Shown: in pieces, positions 1-5,332 of the stretch | Layout: the number at the start of each line of letters is the position of its first letter | Position numbering within the stretch: position 1 is the stretch's first letter | From: Anaerolineae bacterium | Lineage (GTDB): Bacteria; Chloroflexota; Anaerolineae; B4-G1; SLSP01 | Assembly: GCA_016927095.1 (NCBI GenBank) | Contig: JAFGNI010000266.1 | Coordinates: 1-6,580 of the forward strand | Direction of reading: 5' to 3' | DNA length: 6,580 bases | Made by a program: the position numbers and the translations under genes | The notes under the pieces: model-generated | Databases searched by the model: none | The model's input: the letters and a program-made list of their open reading frames with translations, nothing else | What the model was told of the DNA's origin: nothing

Positions 1-7
1 AGGTCCT

Positions 8-54
8 TATAGGACATCAAGAGCTCTCCTTCACCGGAGGGCTCTTGATGTTTT
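8..54 (+). repeat. Repeated hairpin element, copy 1
   Basis: This 47-nt element recurs at 2112-2158 with exactly the same length. Bases 8-28 are identical to 2112-2132, 37-46 to 2141-2150, and 49-54 to 2153-2158. Differences are confined to the loop and closing pair (29-36) and two bases of the outer right arm (47-48). The closing pair C29-G36 is replaced by T-A in copy 2, so pairing is kept. Confidence 0.85.
14..54 (+). terminator. Rho-independent terminator of a gene left of the window
   Basis: The left arm 15-29 pairs with 36-50 as 15 consecutive pairs, with one T-G wobble at 25/40. The loop is TTCACC (30-35), and TTTT follows at 51-54; A14-T51 can extend the stem. This is a textbook intrinsic terminator. 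No gene upstream of it lies inside the window, so it should end transcription of a + strand gene that finishes before base 1. Because the stem is nearly perfect, it could also work for the opposite strand, although the A-rich stretch expected there is weak. Confidence 0.85.
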
Positions 55-60
55 GGGCAT

Positions 61-354
61 GCCTACGGTTTGTCCCCGGTAGACCTATCATGGTCTCCTC
101 CTTCCACGGATGATCCCTCTGCCCTAGTGCCTATTTCTGAGGTCCGGGTATACCTGGCCCAGGCGGATCCCTCAGCGGCGCTGAGCATCCTGGGGTCACT
201 TCGCCGGCAGACAGAGGCCCGAGGCCGGTGCGATGCGCATCTGAGAGCGATGATTCCGCGGACGGATCCAGCGCTTGTCGGTTCTTCCTCGGAGAACGGC
301 TGGGCCTTTGTGCGCCTAGCCCATCGCCTGCCCCCAAAAAACAGTATCCCCTAG
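61..354 (+). pseudogene. Remnant of the C-terminal TPR part of a LuxR/MalT-type regulator
   Basis: The frame is open from just after the terminator to TAG 352-354; a TTG at 70 is the only start-like codon and has no ribosome-binding site. The translation contains VRVYLAQADPSAAL, then LRRQTEARGR and DAHLRAMI. This is the pattern seen in the TPR-like C-terminal region of large MalT-type LuxR regulators: a helix with L.AQ, then AL..L..LRRQ.EA.G, then D..L..M. Further on, ENGWAFVRLAHRLPP resembles the family's later EPGGFVRLFVDEGPP segment with intervening residues lost. The ATPase domain and the C-terminal HTH are absent, so this cannot be a working regulator. The related intact gene at 5333-6580 is cut by the window edge before the equivalent region, so the two cannot be compared directly here. 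The assignment rests on remembered family patterns; a chance ORF is the alternative. Confidence 0.5.
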
Positions 355-444
355 CAGTACTTTTGTATGTACATCTCGCCCCCTTGTCGCGTTATCCTAG
401 CTGTACATTCTGTGACTGGGAGAGATACCGCCAAGCAAGCATAG

Positions 445-720
445 ATGGTGCACGGCGATGCCAGACGAAATGCTCACTATACGCTGATCGCCGGTATTCT
501 GGTCGCCCTTGGCTCTGTCTTCGCTGAAGCGCTGGCGCTCTTTGACACGGCAAAGGTGGCTATACTGGGGTTAGCATTGGCGGGAATCGTCCAACCCGTT
601 TCGCAGCTCATCTACGCGCCGCGCCAAGTGCACATCTGGATTGAGCCGATCTCCGGAGATTGGGCCAATCTCACGAAACGACTGAAATCGAATGTGAAGG
701 CAAGAGGAGGTCTTCTATGA
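445..720 (+). CDS. Small protein with two predicted membrane helices, unknown function
   Basis: This encodes 91 residues and I do not recognise the family. A short basic N-terminus (ARRNAH) precedes two hydrophobic segments, at about residues 12-33 and 36-58. They are separated by a tight turn around FDTAK, which suggests a helical hairpin. A polar, basic tail of about 33 residues follows (IWIEPISGDW, then NLTKRLKSNVKARG). The ATG at 445 comes directly after an in-frame TAG (442-444), so no upstream extension is possible. No good Shine-Dalgarno sequence is visible before it, which weakens the call. The gene's TGA (718-720) overlaps an ATG at 717, the arrangement of translationally coupled genes. 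It lies in the same frame as the hydrolase downstream, so one stop codon is all that separates the two. It could be a membrane partner of the hydrolase, a lost N-terminal anchor of it, or an eroded fragment of something larger. Confidence 0.5.
   Translation: MVHGDARRNAHYTLIAGILVALGSVFAEALALFDTAKVAILGLALAGIVQPVSQLIYAPRQVHIWIEPISGDWANLTKRLKSNVKARGGLL
705..719 (+). promoter_or_regulatory. Strong Shine-Dalgarno and ATG in the wrong frame for the hydrolase
   Basis: AGGAGG at 705-710 is followed by six bases and ATG at 717-719, the best initiation signal in this part of the window. The ATG overlaps the TGA of the upstream gene (ATGA). Its frame reads MKRYYFHQP and stops at TGA 744-746, whereas the hydrolase frame is +1 relative to it. 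The signal was evidently built for the hydrolase, so the sequence between 717 and 766 is either mutated, misread, or subject to recoding. Confidence 0.75.
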
Positions 721-765
721 AAAGGTATTACTTTCACCAGCCATGATAGTCATAGCCTATGGGAT

Positions 766-2094
766 GTGATAGTTGGCACTGGCGCGGTGTGGCAGGAAGC
801 AGAAGATGATGGCTGGAGCCGGGCGTCCTTTCCACTCTCGCCAACAGATTGGTATATCGGACCCGTTAGGAATTGTGTGGCGACTTTCATCTACAACTCC
901 GACACGATGAGTAATGTCTACGTCCAATGCAGCCAGGAAACGGCGGATCTGTATGACAATCAGGTGGGTGATATTCGGGTTATGGTAGACGCAGCCTATC
1001 AACCTATGAACTTCGCCAGCTCAGAACAGGTGATTGAACAACACAATCAAGATATCGAGAACCGGCTCCCTGTCTATCCATTAAGCACGATCGATCCCGA
1101 TGGTGGGATTGCGGCCTATTTCGACAAGTCTCTGTGGACAAATGCGCCAACTAGCCTGGGCGCTGTCTTGGTAGATGGAGAGATCTACCTACACCCGCCT
1201 CAAACACGTCACGGTCGATACCCCTACCCAAGTGAAATGCGCCACGGTGTATATTCCGTCACCAAAAGCATGGCTGGGGCGCTGGCGTTATTCTACATGG
1301 CCGAGCGGTACGATGAAGGCATATTCGACGAGTTGATCACCGACTATGTGCCGGCATTGGCAGACCATGCTGGGTGGCAGGGCGTCACGTTTTCCCATAC
1401 GCTAAACATGGCAACAGGCACGGAGGGAAGCGAGGGAGCGCACCATCTTCTTGATATTCTCATCCTGGCCAGGACCGCAGAAGAGTCCATCGGTAATATC
1501 GCCACGCTCGGTGACTATCCCGAAGCGCCAGGAGAGAAGTTCAACTATGCCTCCACGAACCTGTTTGTTCTGTCGTATGCCCTGCAAAACTATGTCGAAG
1601 GGAGAGAAGGCCCGGGAGTCTATTACTGGGATCTGGTTCACGAGAACGTCCTGATACCGATAGGCGTGGAGTACTTCACGGTACGACATACGGTAGAAAC
1701 CGACGGATCAAAAGGTATTCCACTTCTGGCCTACGGCGCATGTCCGACACTCGATGAAGCAGCAAGAATCGCTCTGTTGATCTCGAACGAAGGGGACTAC
1801 GAAGGACAACAACTGCTGAACCGAGAGAAGACCCGGGAAGCCCTTGGCCGCACAGATTGGGTAGGCTACGACACCGACGAGCGAGGGGTGACGTATCGGC
1901 ACTCGTTCCGGTCGACGACTGTCAGAACCTCAATCAGCTGCAAGGTGGATGTAAGCTATATGTTAGGCTACGGCGCGAATTACGTGCTGTTCTTGCCGGA
2001 TGACATCGTCATTATTCGATTTATGGATGAGTATGACTTGGACTTTGGCGACCTTGTCCGAAGTATGGAGAGACAGATGCCTTCCTGTCCATGA
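766..2094 (+). CDS. Serine hydrolase, class C beta-lactamase / penicillin-binding fold
   Basis: This encodes 442 residues counted from GTG 766; the same frame is open back to 721. The catalytic SxxK is S164-V-T-K167 in GVYSVTKSMAGALAL. The second motif is Y261 in FNYASTNLFVL, with Ala-Ser where many relatives have YxN. The third conserved region is LGYGANYVLFLPDD (G401-Y-G403), taking the place of KTG/HxG. GIPLLAYG, the PTLDEAAR stretch and GQQLLNREKTREAL also fit this family of esterases, amidases and peptidases. About 100 residues precede the hydrolase domain and I do not recognise them. GTG 766 has no credible ribosome-binding site, and no signal peptide exists in this frame although relatives are often exported. 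The next in-frame ATG (907) also lacks a Shine-Dalgarno sequence. The gene is closed by the terminator at 2118-2158. The substrate cannot be named, and a true antibiotic-inactivating beta-lactamase is unlikely from these motifs. The family call is firm; the start is not. Confidence 0.85.
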   Translation: MIVGTGAVWQEAEDDGWSRASFPLSPTDWYIGPVRNCVATFIYNSDTMSNVYVQCSQETADLYDNQVGDIRVMVDAAYQPMNFASSEQVIEQHNQDIENRLPVYPLSTIDPDGGIAAYFDKSLWTNAPTSLGAVLVDGEIYLHPPQTRHGRYPYPSEMRHGVYSVTKSMAGALALFYMAERYDEGIFDELITDYVPALADHAGWQGVTFSHTLNMATGTEGSEGAHHLLDILILARTAEESIGNIATLGDYPEAPGEKFNYASTNLFVLSYALQNYVEGREGPGVYYWDLVHENVLIPIGVEYFTVRHTVETDGSKGIPLLAYGACPTLDEAARIALLISNEGDYEGQQLLNREKTREALGRTDWVGYDTDERGVTYRHSFRSTTVRTSISCKVDVSYMLGYGANYVLFLPDDIVIIRFMDEYDLDFGDLVRSMERQMPSCP

Positions 2095-2111
2095 GGTAAG
2101 ATTGCAGATCC

Positions 2112-2158
2112 TATAGGACATCAAGAGCTCTCTAGCCATAGAGGGCTCTTTGTGTTTT
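2112..2158 (+). repeat. Repeated hairpin element, copy 2
   Basis: This is the partner of the element at 8-54. The first 21 bases are identical to copy 1. The inner closing pair is T2133-A2140 in place of C29-G36, and the six-base loop is entirely different. Just upstream, TCCTATAGGA (2109-2118) is a perfect 10-bp palindrome; copy 1 has the same sequence with one extra T. Confidence 0.85.
2118..2158 (+). terminator. Rho-independent terminator after the serine hydrolase
   Basis: AAGAGC (2123-2128) pairs with GCTCTT (2145-2150). The stem continues inward through 2129-2133 with 2140-2144, giving 11 pairs including one T-G wobble, around the loop AGCCAT (2134-2139). Outside a C-T mismatch (2122/2151), bases 2118-2121 pair again with 2152-2155, and TTTT lies at 2155-2158. 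It starts 23 nt after the hydrolase stop and closes that transcription unit. Confidence 0.85.
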
Positions 2159-2312
2159 CAGGGCGGTTGGTCAGCCTTTTGTGCGCCGGCCCCATCGCCG
2201 TATGTGAGACCATCTATGAGAAGGTCCCGCTCAACAGCACGTGGGCGACCCAAGCGTTGCCCGGTGCGCAGTTTACGCTGGCGGGTGGAAACGTGAAGCG
2301 TGCATCGCATGC
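2159..2312 (+). other. Gene-free stretch between hydrolase terminator and ATPase promoter
   Basis: No convincing coding sequence is visible on either strand. The only + strand ORF of note (GTG 2152 to TAA 2340) begins inside the terminator T-tract, has no ribosome-binding site and matches no family I know. No repeat of the flanking hairpin occurs here. It is best described as spacer DNA upstream of the ATPase promoter. Confidence 0.5.
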
Positions 2313-2341
2313 TTCGCAAGTTGACTGCCCGGCACTATAAT
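2313..2341 (+). promoter_or_regulatory. Putative sigma70-type promoter for the ATPase
   Basis: A perfect TATAAT at 2336-2341 is preceded, at a 17-base spacing, by TTCGCA (2313-2318), which matches four of six bases of TTGACA. Transcription would begin near 2348 and give a leader of about 157 nt before the ATG at 2505. It lies between the hydrolase terminator and the ATPase, where a promoter is needed. The call rests on consensus matching only. Confidence 0.4.
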
Positions 2342-2492
2342 GGCTGTCAGGAGATCAAAACGCCCTGCTCAAGTGCGAGTTGTGCACGGAACAGACCAAT
2401 GGTGTCGATGCGCTGGTGATCGTCCTCAGCTGTTTGGTGGGGACAGCACGCATCCGAATCGCAGGCGACGATTCGGGCCTTCCTGGTCAGAA

Positions 2493-2507
2493 GAGGAGAA
2501 CTCGATG
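2493..2507 (+). promoter_or_regulatory. Ribosome-binding site that fixes the ATPase start
   Basis: GAGGAG (2493-2498) lies six bases before ATG 2505 and nine before ATG 2508, giving an ATGATG start. The frame is open back to an ATG at 2340, but that ATG overlaps the TATAAT box and has no Shine-Dalgarno sequence. The 55 residues it would add are Arg/Pro/Ser-rich and unlike any P-type ATPase N-terminus. The start is therefore placed at 2505. Confidence 0.85.
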
Positions 2508-5276
2508 ATGGAAAACTCAGCACCCATGTGGACGTTGGCGCCGGATGAGGTTCTGCAGACCCTAGACACCCCACTCGAAACGGGCTTGAGTCAGACCGAG
2601 GCCGAACGCCGACTGGCCGAGCACGGTCCCAACGAGTTGACCGAACAGGGATTGCGGAGCCCCTGGCGCATTCTAGGCGCGCAGTTCACCGAAGTGATGG
2701 TCGTCGTCCTCATCGTCGCCGCGGCGATTGCCTTTGCCGTCGGCGACCTCAAGGACACCATCGCCATTCTGGTCATCGTTGTTCTCAACGCGGTTCTGGG
2801 CTTCACACAGGAGTATCGTGCAGAACGCGCGATGGCGGCCCTTAAGCAGATGGCTGTACCACGGATCAAGGTGCGCCGCGACGGTCAGGTGCGTGAGATC
2901 TCGGCGCGCGAACTTGTACCGGGTGATCTGTTCTTGCTAGAGACCGGCGGCGCCGTACCGGTCGACGGACGTTTGTTGGAGAGTGTGAATCTGCGTGTGC
3001 AAGAGGCCGCACTCACCGGCGAATCCGAGCCTGTCAACAAGTCGACTGCAGCGCTGGACGGCGAGCACTTGGCCCTGGGCGACCGGCGCAATATGGTGTT
3101 TCTCGGCACTGCCGTCACCTATGGGCGTGGGCTGGCCGTGGTCACGAGCACGGGTATGGAAACCGAACTGGGACACATCGCCACGATGATCCAGTCGGTG
3201 GAGACTGAGCGGACACCGCTACAACGTCGGATGACCCAGCTGGGCAAGGGGCTGGCCGCGACAGCCCTCGCCTTGGTGGGCTTCGTCTTCGCTCTTGGTC
3301 TGCTACAGGGCACGGACATCACCACGATGTTCATGGTGGCGATCAGTCTGGCTGTAGCCGCCGTACCGGAGGGTTTGCCGGCCGTGGTCACTATTGCCCT
3401 GGCCCTGGGAGCGCAACGGATGCTGAAGCGACGGGCGCTCATCCGTCGATTGCCGGCTGTGGAGACGCTGGGCTCGGTGACGGTTATTTGCTCGGACAAG
3501 ACCGGTACGCTGACCGAGAACCGCATGACGGTGACGATCCTCGATGTGGCCGAGAATACGGTAAGCCTGGATCAGCAACTGTGCGAGTCCGGACCCTTGC
3601 TCAGGCCCGACGATGCCCCACTGGATGCGCCGTGCGAATCCCTGGCGCTGTTGCTGACGGCGTCCGCGCTGTGCAACGATGCCACACTGGAGGCAGAACC
3701 AGAGAAGGCAGACAGCTATCGCGCGGTCGGCGATCCCACCGAAGGCGCGCTGGTTGTCGCCGCCGCACGTATGGACTTGTGGAAGAGGCAACTGGAGACC
3801 GCCTTGCCGCGCGTCGCTGAGGCGCCGTTCACCTCGGAGCGCAAACGCATGACCACAGTTCACAGCGTCGATCTGGAAGCGGGGGACAAAACCGGCGAGG
3901 GAAAGCGATGGGGGACGTGGCTGCCTATCGACGGTTCTACCCACGTGGCTTTTGCCAAAGGTGCGGTCGACAGCTTGCTGGAAATAAGCACGCGTGTGTG
4001 GGTGAACGGTCAGATCGAACCCCTTAACGACGGCTGGCGGCGCCGGATCGAGGCTGCCAACGATCGCTTGGCTCAGGAAGGTATGCGCGTACTGGGGGGC
4101 GCCTTCCGCCCGCTGGATGGCTTGCCGGCCTCTGGAGATGAGAAGAGCCTGGAGCGCGATATGATCTTCGTCGGGATGACGGGCATGATCGACCCGCCCC
4201 GCCAAGAGGTACGCCAGGCCATCGCCACGTGCCGCACGGCCGGCATCCGGACGGTCATGATCACGGGTGACCACCCGCTTACGGCAGCCAGCATCGCCCG
4301 TGATCTACGCATTGCCGATCCATCGATCGGGGGCAACGGCACACGCGTCATCACCGGGACAGAACTGGCGCAAATGTCGACGGCCGATCTGGAAGCGGTG
4401 GTCCAAGATGTATCCGTCTACGCCCGCGTTTCACCCGAACACAAACTCAAGATCGTGGAAGCGCTGCAGAAGCACGGGCACATCGCGGCCATGACCGGTG
4501 ATGGGGTGAACGATGCCCCTGCGCTGAAGCAGGCCGATATCGGGGTGGCCATGGGAATCACCGGTACCGACGTGAGCAAAGAGGCAGCCGATATGGTGCT
4601 GACCGACGACAATTTCGCCACCATCGTTGCCTCGGTCGAAGAGGGGCGGACCATCTATGATAACATCCGCAAGTTCATCAAGTACACGCTCTCCAGCAAT
4701 GTGGGGGAGATCGCCGGGTTGTTGGTCGCGATCGGCTTAGGCTTGCCCATTCCCCGTCTCCTGCCACTGCAGATTCTGTGGATGAACTTGGTGACCGACG
4801 GGCTGCCCGGGCTGGCCCTGGGTGTGGACCCACCGGATCCCGACGTGATGAACCGGCCTCCGCACCCCCCTCAGGAGAGCATCTTTGCGCGGGGCATGTG
4901 GCAGTATATTCTTTGGGTGGGCGTCTTGATGGGCCTCATCACCGCGGCCATGCAGTACTTTGTCTACCAGTCCGGCAATCCCGCCTGGCGGACGATGGTC
5001 TTCACCACCCTCTGTCTGGCCCAGATGGGCAACGCCCTGGCCATCCGCTCGGACAAGTACTCGCTCTTCTCCATCGGCGTTTTCACGAACCCGGCGTTGG
5101 TCGGTGCGGTGGTGTTCACCTTTGCCCTCCAACTGGCGGTGGTCTACGTGCCGTTCTTGCAGACTATTTTCCAGACGGTGGCCCTAAGCCTGCCGGAGCT
5201 GGTGATATGCCTGGTAACCAGCACGCTGGTCTTTTGGGCTGTCGAGGCGGTCAAGTGGATCGCACGGCGGCGTTGA
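2505..5276 (+). CDS. P2-type (SERCA-like) cation-transporting P-type ATPase, probably Ca2+
   Basis: This encodes 923 residues, full length for bacterial P2 ATPases. It uses ATP to move a cation across the cytoplasmic membrane. In order it shows:
- the N-terminal cation-ATPase domain (about 9-50, ending in HGPNEL);
- TM1-TM2 (about 54-107);
- the actuator domain with TGES at 171-174;
- TM3-TM4 with PEGLP at 288-292;
- the phosphorylated Asp, D331, in DKTGTLT;
- a nucleotide domain with [15 protein letters not shown] and K485-G-A;
- DPPR (563-566), TGD (587-589) and TGDGVND (664-670);
- TM5-TM10.
The SERCA Ca2+ ligands in TM4, TM5 and TM6 are matched by E289, N732, E735, N761, T764 and D765. 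The TM8 Glu of SERCA is Gln here (Q840). KGA is followed by VD instead of the common PE. No frameshift is visible. The regulator gene begins 56 nt downstream on the same strand. Ca2+ is the best guess; Mn2+ or Na+ cannot be excluded from sequence alone. Confidence 0.96.
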   Translation: MMENSAPMWTLAPDEVLQTLDTPLETGLSQTEAERRLAEHGPNELTEQGLRSPWRILGAQFTEVMVVVLIVAAAIAFAVGDLKDTIAILVIVVLNAVLGFTQEYRAERAMAALKQMAVPRIKVRRDGQVREISARELVPGDLFLLETGGAVPVDGRLLESVNLRVQEAALTGESEPVNKSTAALDGEHLALGDRRNMVFLGTAVTYGRGLAVVTSTGMETELGHIATMIQSVETERTPLQRRMTQLGKGLAATALALVGFVFALGLLQGTDITTMFMVAISLAVAAVPEGLPAVVTIALALGAQRMLKRRALIRRLPAVETLGSVTVICSDKTGTLTENRMTVTILDVAENTVSLDQQLCESGPLLRPDDAPLDAPCESLALLLTASALCNDATLEAEPEKADSYRAVGDPTEGALVVAAARMDLWKRQLETALPRVAEAPFTSERKRMTTVHSVDLEAGDKTGEGKRWGTWLPIDGSTHVAFAKGAVDSLLEISTRVWVNGQIEPLNDGWRRRIEAANDRLAQEGMRVLGGAFRPLDGLPASGDEKSLERDMIFVGMTGMIDPPRQEVRQAIATCRTAGIRTVMITGDHPLTAASIARDLRIADPSIGGNGTRVITGTELAQMSTADLEAVVQDVSVYARVSPEHKLKIVEALQKHGHIAAMTGDGVNDAPALKQADIGVAMGITGTDVSKEAADMVLTDDNFATIVASVEEGRTIYDNIRKFIKYTLSSNVGEIAGLLVAIGLGLPIPRLLPLQILWMNLVTDGLPGLALGVDPPDPDVMNRPPHPPQESIFARGMWQYILWVGVLMGLITAAMQYFVYQSGNPAWRTMVFTTLCLAQMGNALAIRSDKYSLFSIGVFTNPALVGAVVFTFALQLAVVYVPFLQTIFQTVALSLPELVICLVTSTLVFWAVEAVKWIARRR

Positions 5277-5293
5277 GGATCTACCTTCACAAC

Positions 5294-5310
5294 GGCTGCC
5301 GCCGGCAGTC
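5294..5310 (+). other. Short GC-rich hairpin between ATPase and regulator
   Basis: Bases 5294-5300 pair with 5304-5310 as seven pairs (one G-T wobble) around a three-base loop. No T-tract follows, so it is not a standard intrinsic terminator. It may stabilise or attenuate the transcript between the two genes, or be chance in GC-rich DNA. Confidence 0.3.
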
Positions 5311-5332
5311 GTGATAGGGGACGCCTTGACAT

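Noticed and set aside
165..190. Imperfect hairpin CTCAGC/GCTGAG with outer GGAT/ATCC arms
   Set aside because: It sits inside the open frame of the regulator remnant, has a small internal loop and no T-tract, and is readily explained by chance in GC-rich coding DNA.
384..409. TTGTCG with TACATT as a promoter for the 445 gene
   Set aside because: The spacing is 14 bases and both boxes are poor, so it was not listed as a feature.
228..527. 99-codon ORF overlapping the regulator remnant and the small membrane gene
   Set aside because: It has Cys/Ser/Arg-rich composition without motifs, and it overlaps two better-supported frames.
718..720. TGA as a selenocysteine codon joining the two proteins
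   Set aside because: The codon overlaps a well-placed ATG and Shine-Dalgarno sequence, I saw no clear SECIS-like stem-loop directly after it, and no known selenoprotein of this type comes to mind. Readthrough or mutation is simpler.
2152..2340. 62-codon ORF starting at GTG 2152
   Set aside because: It starts inside the T-tract of a terminator, has no ribosome-binding site and shows no family signature.
2321..2341. TTGACT (2321-2326) as the -35 box for TATAAT (2336-2341)
   Set aside because: The spacer would be only nine bases. TTCGCA at 17 bases is the better partner.
3303..4274. Long open frame of 323 codons on the minus strand
   Set aside because: It lies wholly inside the ATPase gene, opposite motif-bearing codons. 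Its translation is rich in Gln, Arg and His without family motifs. It is a shadow of GC-rich coding DNA.
5326..5331. Perfect TTGACA just before the regulator start
   Set aside because: It abuts ATG 5333, so a promoter using it would start inside the gene, and no matching -10 box was seen about 17 bases on.
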